NCBI RefSeq assembly: GCF_000735525.1
Contig: NZ_JMPR01000018.1
Location: 1 to 64,000 of the forward strand
Reading direction: 5' to 3'
DNA: 64,000 bases
Origin: Tatumella ptyseos ATCC 33301
GTDB lineage: Bacteria; Pseudomonadota; Gammaproteobacteria; Enterobacterales; Enterobacteriaceae
In this document: piece after piece, positions 56,974-64,000 of the stretch
Numbering within the stretch: position 1 is the first letter of the stretch
Layout of the letters: every line of letters starts with the position of its first letter
Position numbers and translations under genes: made by a program
Notes under the pieces: generated by a model
What the model was told of the DNA's origin: nothing
What the model saw: only the letters and a program-made list of their open reading frames with translations
Database searches by the model: none

Positions 56974-57873
56974 TTACCCGGTGTAATGATCAATAAATTC
57001 TGACAGGACGAGCTGCCCCTGATGTTCAGAGACTTTGGCATGAAATAACACTTCATCGCCTGATGTGACGGGAACGGACTCATTAAGAAAAACAGGTAAA
57101 ACATCATCAACCTGCAGACGGAGTAATTTTTCCAGGGTGGTTTCCATACACACTAACTGTGCGTTGAGTGTGAAAGGAAGACGACGTAACTGTGATTCCA
57201 GGCAGGCTTCAGAAAACGTCGTTTGCTCCGCCTGCTCAGTGTCATTGCGTAATGTGCTCAGTATCTGATCAATCAGGGGATGGTCAAAACGTAAGGTAAT
57301 GTCACCCTGCGGATAGCCGCGTAACCGGAAAGAAAGGCACCAGGCCCAATGACTGTGCTGCTGATTATGGACAGGCGTCATCGACAGAGGCTGGCCGGCG
57401 ACTTCCGGTGTCAAAAATATTTTGCAGATCTCATCCCCGAGGCGTTCCTGTAACCGTTTTTCGGTCTGAGTAATCTCAGTGTTATTGTCTGCCTCAGGGG
57501 TATCACTGACGCCATAAAAGTCATGTAATAAATTCAGCAACAGGGCACGATCAATTTCAAAGGCTATTTTTCCCGCAGCGCAGGAATATATTTGATGGCA
57601 TTTTTTATTCTCTTCAATAGTGAAGTTAATGTTAGCCAGCGAAGTATTTACCCTGAACTTATTCAGGAAATAACGGCTTAATGCAGCATCAAAATTATCA
57701 TAATTTTTATTAATGTGTTCAGCCAGTTTGTGCCAGGGTTTTCCCAACTGACTTACCCCTAAAGGCAGAATAGTGTCATTCGGGCTGATGTTTAGTTTTT
57801 TTAAAATATTTTTGCAAAGAACCATGGGCTGCCCAGTGTCTGCATGCAGTATCTGATTAGTTATACTTAGCAT
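56974..57873 (-). CDS. lfiM: Flag-2 C-ring protein LfiM (FliM-like)
   Basis: 299 residues. Assignment rests on position before lfiN and on the C-terminal SpoA-like stretch (TLEKLLRLQVDDVLPV, with HAKVSEHQGQLVLSEFI at the end). The N-terminal CheY-binding motif of chemotactic FliM proteins (LSQ-x-EIDALL) is absent; the protein begins MLSITNQILHADTGQP instead. It is also shorter than polar or Flag-1 FliM (about 330 residues). It is the first gene of the minus-strand operon. Confidence 0.82.
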   Translation of the reverse strand: MLSITNQILHADTGQPMVLCKNILKKLNISPNDTILPLGVSQLGKPWHKLAEHINKNYDNFDAALSRYFLNKFRVNTSLANINFTIEENKKCHQIYSCAAGKIAFEIDRALLLNLLHDFYGVSDTPEADNNTEITQTEKRLQERLGDEICKIFLTPEVAGQPLSMTPVHNQQHSHWAWCLSFRLRGYPQGDITLRFDHPLIDQILSTLRNDTEQAEQTTFSEACLESQLRRLPFTLNAQLVCMETTLEKLLRLQVDDVLPVFLNESVPVTSGDEVLFHAKVSEHQGQLVLSEFIDHYTG

Positions 57874-58176
57874 TAGGCCGGAAATTTTTGGAATCTTATG
57901 AGATATTGGTTGCCAGTTGCAAGGGATTTGTTTAGATTTAAATGAGAATTATCCGTTTATTTCTTTAAGGGATGGGCAGTGCTGTTCTTTTAGTCACCTG
58001 TAACCTATAAACTATAAAAATATCAGGGGTTTCAGAATCTCTGCTGATAGGTTAGATTAAATAAAAACAAGATCTGTCTGAACCTATTTTATTAGCAATG
58101 TTAATGAAATAGGTGTCATTGCTTTGATTTTTCAAAAAATTTAAATAAAAATTCACATTACTTCCGGGAAATATCA
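57874..58176. other. lfiM-lafK divergent intergenic region
   Basis: About 300 AT-rich bases with no gene. Promoters for both flagellar operons must lie here. A TTGG-TTGCCAG-TTGCA element (57906-57920) resembles a sigma-54 promoter but has one base too few between the GG and GC, so I do not call it. Confidence 0.5.
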
Positions 58177-59166
58177 ATGAGTAGTTATTCTTCAGGGATA
58201 AATACTGCTGATGCTGATCTTATTTCATACTCTGCCAGGAGTATGGAAACTTTGCGCATGGCCGAAAAAATGGCCAGAGTCGCTGTGCCGGTATTAATTT
58301 ATGGTGAATCAGGCACAGGAAAAGAGTGTATTGCGCGTTATATTCACCGCCAGCAATTCGGTACGCTTAGCTCTGCCCCCTATATCGGTGTTAACTGTGC
58401 AGCGATCCCTGACAGCCTGTTGGAGGCCACCTTATTCGGTTATGAAAAAGGGGCATTTACCGGTGCTGTGCAATCCATGCCCGGTAAATTTGAACAGGCA
58501 AATGGTGGCACATTATTACTGGATGAAATTGGCGATATGCCACTGTCATTGCAAGCCAAGTTATTAAGGGTATTGCAGGAGCAGGAAGTGGAACGTCTGG
58601 GCAGTACCCGCCGCATTAAATTATCTGTCAGGATCATTGCGGCCACGCATCAGCATTTACCCACGGCCGTGGCTGAAGGCCGCTTCAGGCAGGATCTGTT
58701 CTACCGGCTCGCGGTTTTACCACTGACCATTGCTCCTCTGCGTGAACGGCGTGAAGATATCCTGCCACTGGTCAGTTGTTTTTTAAAAAAATACCGCGCC
58801 TTTTCAGCCACGGAAGCCGAATTATCCCCTCAGGTATGTCAGGCGTTACTGGACTACGACTGGCCGGGAAATGTCCGTGAACTCGAAAATAAAATTCAGT
58901 GCGGGTTAATTCTGTGTCAGCAAGGCAAGTTAACGCTGGCTGACCTCGGATTACCGGCCCCCGCGGCTCCGTCAGAAAGATCATTACCTCAGCAGAATAC
59001 CCCCTCTATCCGTCAGATGGGTAAACGGGTCGAGCAACAATATATTCTTGATCTTCTGGAACAATGCGAAGGCAATAAAACACTGACCGCTAAAAAACTG
59101 GGGATCACCCCGCGTGCATTACGTTATCGGCTGACATCAATGCGTCAGGCAGGATTGAGTATTTAA
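58177..59166 (+). CDS. lafK: Flag-2 sigma-54-dependent activator LafK
   Basis: 329-residue bacterial enhancer-binding protein. The AAA+ domain occupies about 15-240 with Walker A GESGTGKE (43-50), the sigma-54-contacting GAFTGA (92-97) and Walker B LLLDEIGD (113-120). A C-terminal Fis-type HTH (KTLTAKKLGITPRALRYRL) follows. There is no receiver or other sensory domain before the AAA+ core, only about 15 residues, so activity may be set by expression level or by partner proteins. It is the likely master regulator of the lateral flagellar genes. Confidence 0.92.
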   Translation: MSSYSSGINTADADLISYSARSMETLRMAEKMARVAVPVLIYGESGTGKECIARYIHRQQFGTLSSAPYIGVNCAAIPDSLLEATLFGYEKGAFTGAVQSMPGKFEQANGGTLLLDEIGDMPLSLQAKLLRVLQEQEVERLGSTRRIKLSVRIIAATHQHLPTAVAEGRFRQDLFYRLAVLPLTIAPLRERREDILPLVSCFLKKYRAFSATEAELSPQVCQALLDYDWPGNVRELENKIQCGLILCQQGKLTLADLGLPAPAAPSERSLPQQNTPSIRQMGKRVEQQYILDLLEQCEGNKTLTAKKLGITPRALRYRLTSMRQAGLSI

Positions 59167-59186
59167 GTATCAGGAATAACAAGATC

Positions 59187-59522
59187 ATGGTTTTAGATCC
59201 TTTAGTATCGTTATCGACAGCGGTACCCGCATCAAGCCTTAGTGATGTTTCGCCGGTAATTTCGGCAGATGAAGGCGCTTTTCTTCCTGCACTCTCTCAG
59301 GAAAGCAGTTTTCAGTCGGTATTGTCGCAATCTGTTTCTCAGGTGAATCAGCTGCAACTGGATGCCGCCTCCAGACAGCAGGCCTTAAATGCCGGGCAAA
59401 GCGATGACCTGGCCGGTGCGATGGTGGCCAGCCAGAAAGCGAATATCAGTTTTTCCGCACTCCTGCAGGTACGGAATAAGCTGACCAGTGCCCTGGATGA
59501 CCTCCTTAATACCCCTCTTTAA
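59187..59522 (+). CDS. lfiE: Flag-2 hook-basal body junction protein LfiE (FliE family)
   Basis: 111 residues. The C-terminal half has the FliE block GAMVASQKANISFSALLQVR followed by NKLTSALDDLLNTPL; the N-terminal half is variable. It joins the MS-ring and rod. The gene is 20 nt after lafK. Confidence 0.9.
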   Translation: MVLDPLVSLSTAVPASSLSDVSPVISADEGAFLPALSQESSFQSVLSQSVSQVNQLQLDAASRQQALNAGQSDDLAGAMVASQKANISFSALLQVRNKLTSALDDLLNTPL

Positions 59523-59534
59523 TTCGGAGCCATC

Positions 59535-61109
59535 GTGCTTAATTCGCTACAAAGCTGGTTCGCCCGGCAGCAGTTTCCCATCGATACCGTCAAAAAGCCC
59601 TGGGTGCTTGCGACCCTGGGTGCAGTATTCAGTCTGCTGATTGTTGCTATTCTCTGGCGTGGTCAGTCTCACTATGTCCCTTTATATGGCACTCATCAGA
59701 AAGTCTCTGCGGATGCGGTGGCGAACGCGTTAGCCACTGAACATATTGATTTCCGTGTTAACCCGGATAACGGCCAGATTCTGGTGGCCGATGATGTGCT
59801 GCCCCGTGCCCGGATGGTACTGGCCGGTAAAAATATTCAGCCCATGGTCGCCCCGGGTTTCGAACTGATGGATAAGGATGAAATCCTTGGCGCAAGCCAG
59901 TATATCCAGAATATCCGTTATCAGCGGGGGCTGGAAGGAGAGCTGGCTCGCAGTATTATGTCGATTCAGGGCGTTGAAGACGCCAGGGTGCATCTGGGCA
60001 TTCAGGCTGAAAGCGGCTTTGTATTATCCAATCAACCCCCGAGCAGTGCCTCGGTGGTACTGACGCTTTCCGCCGGTGTCCGCTTAACACCGGCTCAGGT
60101 ACGTGCGATCACCCAGCTTGTGGCGGGCAGTGTGCCCGGTTTACTGGCCACGAATGTCCACGTGGTCGATCAAACCGGGGCGTTGCTGGATGGGACCGTT
60201 GATGATCAGTCAGTGTCGGATGACTTGCTGCAGGCGGTCGCCCGGCCGGTGACCAGAAACCTGACGCAACTGCTCGACTCTGCGGTGGGCCATAACAATT
60301 ATCGTGTGACCGTGATGCCGGCTCTGGATTTACGTAAATCGGAAGAGACGGATGAGGTATTACAAGGGGATCCCAGGGTTCTGGAAGAACAGATCAACAG
60401 TGATGATACAGTCCTGGCCCCGGCCTCCGGGGTCCCCGGGACGTTAAGTAACCGTCCGCCAGCCGAAAGTAAGCCTGAAAGTAATGCTAAAACGGCCCAA
60501 AATCACAGCCAGACGCAACGTAAATATGCGTATGACCGGCAAATCAGACACATTAAATACCCTGACCAGCAACTGGCTCGTTTACAGGTAGCCGTTGCAC
60601 TGAATTCCTCCGCCGGAAACATCGCGAAGATGTCTGAGGAGCAGCTTGGTCAGTTAAAAAGCCTGTTAGAAAATGCCGCGGGTATTGATAGTTCACGCGG
60701 TGATACGTTATCGCTGGATAAGCTGAGTTTTGTGGCTCCGCCAGCGGTTTCCGTCCCTGTGATTGCCTGGTGGCAGCAACCGGATATTCAGTTCTGGGTC
60801 ACCCGGGGAGGCATAGGCCTGTTAGCCTTGCTGATGATCGTGCTGGTGATCCGTCCGCGGATGATGGCACGGAAGCAGCAATTACAGACAAATGCTGACA
60901 GAACCGGGCCTGCGATGGGCGAGGGCGATGGCAATGCGTCGGCCAGCGGACATCAGTTTGATAATGAAGCTGAGCTGCCGCCACGCGCCTCAGGTATAGA
61001 AGATAAAGTGGCTTATTTACAGCAACTTGCTGAGAATGAGACCGACCGGATCGCTGAAGTGATTAAACAATGGATAAATAGTAATGACCGATCCCGCGAC
61101 AACGTCTAA
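59535..61109 (+). CDS. lfiF: Flag-2 MS-ring protein LfiF (FliF family)
   Basis: 524 residues. TM1 is near 28-43, a periplasmic ring-building region contains RYQRGLEGELARSIMSIQGV and RVHLGIQ, TM2 is near 418-440 and a cytoplasmic tail contacts FliG. It starts at a GTG with CGGAG upstream and overlaps lfiG by 26 bp. Confidence 0.94.
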   Translation: MLNSLQSWFARQQFPIDTVKKPWVLATLGAVFSLLIVAILWRGQSHYVPLYGTHQKVSADAVANALATEHIDFRVNPDNGQILVADDVLPRARMVLAGKNIQPMVAPGFELMDKDEILGASQYIQNIRYQRGLEGELARSIMSIQGVEDARVHLGIQAESGFVLSNQPPSSASVVLTLSAGVRLTPAQVRAITQLVAGSVPGLLATNVHVVDQTGALLDGTVDDQSVSDDLLQAVARPVTRNLTQLLDSAVGHNNYRVTVMPALDLRKSEETDEVLQGDPRVLEEQINSDDTVLAPASGVPGTLSNRPPAESKPESNAKTAQNHSQTQRKYAYDRQIRHIKYPDQQLARLQVAVALNSSAGNIAKMSEEQLGQLKSLLENAAGIDSSRGDTLSLDKLSFVAPPAVSVPVIAWWQQPDIQFWVTRGGIGLLALLMIVLVIRPRMMARKQQLQTNADRTGPAMGEGDGNASASGHQFDNEAELPPRASGIEDKVAYLQQLAENETDRIAEVIKQWINSNDRSRDNV

Positions 61110-62115
61110 CGTCTCTTTGCTGACACGGCAACGAAACAGTCTCGAGCAGGCGGCGATCCTTTTGCTGAGCATTGGTGAAAATGCCGCGTCAAAAGTGATG
61201 CAGAAGCTCTCCCGCGAAGAGGTGATTATTCTGAGTGAAACCATGGCACGCTTACAGGGTGTTAAAGTTTCGCAAGCACACCAGGCCTTTAATCACTTCT
61301 TTGATGATTATCGCCAGCAAAGCGGGATCCATGGCGGTTCCCGGATTTACCTGCAAAACATTTTGCAGAAGTCACTGGGGCCGGAAATTGCGATGAGCGT
61401 GATGAACCACATTTATGGCGATGCTATCCGTTACCGGATGGCGCGTCTGCAATGGGTGGATACATCGCAGTTATCTGCGCTGATCTGTCAGGAACATGTA
61501 CAGCTTCAGGCTATCTTCCTGGCCTTTCTGCCGCCCGATGTGGCGGCCGGTGTGCTGGCGATGCAACCCGCGTCCCGCCAGGATGAAATCCTGTTAAGGA
61601 TCGCCCGTCTGGATGACATTAACCGCGATGTGATTGATGAACTGGATAAGCTCATTGAGCGGGGCATTGCCATTATTTCGGAACATGGCTCCCGTATTAC
61701 CGGCGCAAAACATGCTGCCAATATTATCAATCGCCTTCCTGAGCAGCAAAATCAGTTGCTGGAGCAACTGAAACAGCAGGATGCTTCGCTGGTGAAAGCC
61801 CTGGAAGATCAGATGTATGAGTTCTTTATTCTGAGTCGTCAGAGTGAAGAAACATTACAGCGTCTGTTTGATGAAATTCCGCTGGAAGAGTGGGCCATCG
61901 CGCTTAAAGGTGCCGAACCGGTATTACGTAATGCCGTCTTCAGCATTATGCCGAAACGGCAAATCGGTCAGCTGGAGCAGACCTCTGCGCGCCTGGGACC
62001 GGTGCCGGTAAGCCGTATTGAGCAGGTCCGCCGTGACATCATGGGCACCCTTCGTCAGCTGGCCGAAGAGGGTGAAATCAGGATCCAGATGTACGCTGAA
62101 CGTACTGTCGAATAA
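61084..62115 (+). CDS. lfiG: Flag-2 C-ring protein LfiG (FliG family)
   Basis: 343 residues with three FliG domains. Recognisable blocks are AAILLLSIGENAASKVMQKL at the N-terminus, AIFLAFLPPDVAAGVLAMQP in the middle and EEWAIALKGAEPVLRNAVF at the C-terminus. It transmits torque from the stators to the MS-ring. Confidence 0.94.
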   Translation: MTDPATTSNVSLLTRQRNSLEQAAILLLSIGENAASKVMQKLSREEVIILSETMARLQGVKVSQAHQAFNHFFDDYRQQSGIHGGSRIYLQNILQKSLGPEIAMSVMNHIYGDAIRYRMARLQWVDTSQLSALICQEHVQLQAIFLAFLPPDVAAGVLAMQPASRQDEILLRIARLDDINRDVIDELDKLIERGIAIISEHGSRITGAKHAANIINRLPEQQNQLLEQLKQQDASLVKALEDQMYEFFILSRQSEETLQRLFDEIPLEEWAIALKGAEPVLRNAVFSIMPKRQIGQLEQTSARLGPVPVSRIEQVRRDIMGTLRQLAEEGEIRIQMYAERTVE

Positions 62116-62127
62116 CAGGAGAACCTG

Positions 62128-62805
62128 ATGGATCACTCTTTCAGCCGTTATCGTTTTCCGGCCCTGCGCTCTGAAGAGAGCAAGAGCACTGCCGTATCAC
62201 CTGCGCCTGAAACGGTATCTCTGGCCGCCCGGGAAACGGCTTTCGAACAAGCGAAAGCCGACGGCTACCGCCAGGGGCTGGCAGAAGGCAAGACTGAGGG
62301 ATTCTCTCTCGGCCTGAGCGAAGGGAAAGCACAGGGCCTTGCGGAAGGCAGGGCACAGGGACTGGCAGAAAGTCAGTCCCTTTTTCAGCAAGCCTGTGCC
62401 CCTCTGGATGCCGCCGCAGAACAGCTTACTGCCTGGTATGCACAAGCCGAAAAACAACAGAATGAAGCCACACTCGCGCTGGTCACCCGTATTGCCGGTC
62501 TGGTGATCCGCCATGAAATTACCAGTCGTCCCGAACTGTTACTTTCGCTGATTGAAGACAAGCTGGCCTCCGAGCAACTCAGTGAACACTCCTTTGCGGT
62601 TCGGGTGGCTGAAGCCGATTTTGACGCCATTGTTAAGCTTGCCCCTGAAAAACAAGCGGCATGGAATTTACAGTCAGTTCCGGATCTGGCCCGGGGGGAA
62701 TGTATTATCGATACGGCGGAACAGGAAATTGACCTCGGTTGTCAGCAACGTCTGAACACCTGCCTGGCGACGCTGGAAAAAAGTCTGCAAGAGCCAAATA
62801 CGTGA
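62128..62805 (+). CDS. lfiH: Flag-2 export ATPase regulator LfiH (FliH family)
   Basis: 225 residues. An uninterrupted run of eight glycines at four-residue spacing lies at about residues 50-80 (GLAEGKTEGFSLG, then LSEGKAQGLAEGRAQG). These are the FliH GxxxG helix-dimer repeats. A C-terminal ATPase-binding domain follows. CAGGAG precedes the ATG. Its stop overlaps the lfiI start as GTGA. Confidence 0.92.
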   Translation: MDHSFSRYRFPALRSEESKSTAVSPAPETVSLAARETAFEQAKADGYRQGLAEGKTEGFSLGLSEGKAQGLAEGRAQGLAESQSLFQQACAPLDAAAEQLTAWYAQAEKQQNEATLALVTRIAGLVIRHEITSRPELLLSLIEDKLASEQLSEHSFAVRVAEADFDAIVKLAPEKQAAWNLQSVPDLARGECIIDTAEQEIDLGCQQRLNTCLATLEKSLQEPNT

Positions 62806-64000
62806 AGGGCCTGGATCACGCACTGGCCTCACTGGCGACGGTGCCTCTGAGCCTGGATGCCGGGAAACTTTGCCGGGTCACCGGGCCGCTGATGGAAGTC
62901 AGTGGCTGTCCGTTAGCCATTGGTCAGCGCTGTGAAATCGAAACCGCTCACCGGCAGAGAATTGTTGCGGAAGTGGTGGGTTTCAATCGTGAACTGACGT
63001 ATCTGATGCCTTTGCAGAATCCTTCGGGTTTACACAGTGGTGCCCGCGTCTTCCCTGCCGGCAATTCAGCCGGTCTGGCCATCGGTGAAGAGTGGTTAGG
63101 CCGTATTTTCAATGGACTGGGTGAGCCGGTCGATGAGGCTGGCCCTGTCGGTGGCGCATTTGTTGTCCCGGATCAGCTTCCCGCCGTCCCTGCACTGAAA
63201 CGCAGACCGGTCAGTGACCCGCTGGATGTCGGGATCCGTGCGATCAATGGTTTCCTGACCCTGGGACGTGGTCAGCGCGTCGGCCTGATGGCAGGCAGTG
63301 GCGTCGGGAAAAGTGTTTTACTGGGCATGATGGCACGGGCGACAGAAGCACAAATCGTGGTGGTCGGTCTGATCGGTGAGCGTGGCCGTGAAGTGAATGA
63401 ATTCCTGAATCATAGCCTGGGGGAGCAGGGGCGGAAGAAGGCGATTGTGATTGTTGCGCCCGCGGATGAAAGCCCGCTAATGCGTTTAAAAGCGACCGAA
63501 CTTTGCCATACCGTGGCGGCTTTTTTCCGTGACCAGGGCTTTCATGTGCTGCTGATGATCGACTCTTTAACCCGTTACGCCATGGCACAGCGTGAAATCG
63601 CCTTATCGCTGGGGGAAGCGCCAGCGACCAAAGGGTATCCGGCATCGGTATTTTCGTTGATCCCGCGACTGGTGGAAGCCGCAGGTAATGGCGAAGGCAC
63701 AGGGAGCCTGACGGCGATTTATACCGTCCTCGCCGAAGGGGATGATCAGCAGGATCCGATAGTCGATGCGGCACGCGCCGTACTCGACGGACATATTGTG
63801 TTATCACGTACGCTGGCAGAAGCCGGTCATTTCCCCGCCATTGATATCAGTCAATCCGTCAGTCGCTGTATGAGTCTGGTCGCGTCTGATGATCACCGTC
63901 GTGCGGCCAGACAGCTCAGGCAGCAATATGCCCGTTTCAGGGAAATTAAGCCGATGATGGCCCTGGGAGGCTATGTGGCAGGGGCCGATCCTGAGGTGGA
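62802..64000 (+). CDS. lfiI: Flag-2 flagellum-specific ATPase LfiI (FliI family), cut by window end
   Basis: Partial at the right edge, with about 399 residues in view. It starts at GTG 62802 overlapping the lfiH stop. The protein reads VKGLDHALASLATVPL, then the F1-ATPase-like core: Walker A GSGVGKSVLLG, VVGLIGERGREVNEF, MIDSLTRYAMAQREIALSLG and EAPATKGYPASVFSLIPRL. It powers unfolding and entry of flagellar export substrates. Confidence 0.95.
   Translation, partial: MKGLDHALASLATVPLSLDAGKLCRVTGPLMEVSGCPLAIGQRCEIETAHRQRIVAEVVGFNRELTYLMPLQNPSGLHSGARVFPAGNSAGLAIGEEWLGRIFNGLGEPVDEAGPVGGAFVVPDQLPAVPALKRRPVSDPLDVGIRAINGFLTLGRGQRVGLMAGSGVGKSVLLGMMARATEAQIVVVGLIGERGREVNEFLNHSLGEQGRKKAIVIVAPADESPLMRLKATELCHTVAAFFRDQGFHVLLMIDSLTRYAMAQREIALSLGEAPATKGYPASVFSLIPRLVEAAGNGEGTGSLTAIYTVLAEGDDQQDPIVDAARAVLDGHIVLSRTLAEAGHFPAIDISQSVSRCMSLVASDDHRRAARQLRQQYARFREIKPMMALGGYVAGADPEV

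Noticed and set aside
57906-57920. Sigma-54-like promoter TTGG-N7-TTGCA before lafK
   Set aside because: Only nine bases lie between the GG and GC elements, while sigma-54 needs ten; it is also about 260 nt from the lafK start.
1-64000. CRISPR arrays, insertion sequences, integrases or prophage genes
   Set aside because: None recognised: no regularly spaced repeats, no transposase or integrase reading frames among the open frames.

Overview
The window is chromosomal DNA of a Gram-negative enterobacterium (order Enterobacterales). The backbone gene order tRNA-Thr/5S, metA, yjbB, lysC, pgi, psiE, ubiC-ubiA, plsB, dgkA, lexA-dinF, zur, dusA, pspG, qor, dnaB, tyrB, uvrA, ssb follows the Escherichia coli metA-to-ssb segment, and the encoded proteins are full-length and close to their E. 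coli counterparts. Genus cannot be fixed from the sequence alone. Several E. coli genes of this stretch (aceBAK, iclR, metH, alr, aphA) are absent here, and accessory blocks sit in their places.

Layout. 1-360: distal end of an rRNA operon (tRNA-Thr, 5S, two terminators). 580-1509: metA with tandem Met boxes. 1698-11796: an anaerobic citrate fermentation cluster. A minus-strand operon encodes a 2-hydroxycarboxylate transporter, a fumarylacetoacetate-hydrolase-fold protein, CitC, CitD, CitE, CitF, CitX and CitG. It is divergent from a CitA/CitB two-component system, with a CRP-like site between them. 11821-17287: a phosphonate or organophosphate uptake cluster. It has a PhnR-type GntR repressor, a binding protein, an alkaline-phosphatase-superfamily hydrolase, two permeases and an ATPase, behind tandem Pho boxes and a PhnF/PhnR-like operator. 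17414-43719: mostly backbone housekeeping genes with small insertions: a CPA1 antiporter between lysC and pgi, an Lrp/YitT pair in the alr position, an Old Yellow Enzyme with an ArsR regulator behind a 42-bp perfect palindrome, and a tautomerase/LysR pair.

43883-45715 is a tandemly duplicated, partly decayed two-gene module. It pairs a DUF4225-like membrane protein with a convergent small membrane protein. The second copy has lost the 5' part of the large gene and carries a one-base frameshift in the small gene. It is the least explained part of the window and looks like an effector/immunity-type or other rapidly evolving cassette.

51599-64000 holds the first part of a second (Flag-2, lateral-type) flagellar system next to ssb: lfhA, lfhB, lfiR, lfiQ, lfiP, lfiN and lfiM on the minus strand, and lafK, lfiE, lfiF, lfiG, lfiH and lfiI (cut by the window end) on the plus strand.

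The citrate block imports citrate, cleaves it with a prosthetic-group-loaded citrate lyase and is sensed by CitAB. No oadGAB genes are seen, so the FAH-fold protein in the operon is a candidate for the missing oxaloacetate decarboxylation step. The phn-like block is predicted to respond to phosphate starvation through PhoB. The flagellar block encodes the export gate, the C-ring, the MS-ring and the export ATPase complex, with its own sigma-54 activator.
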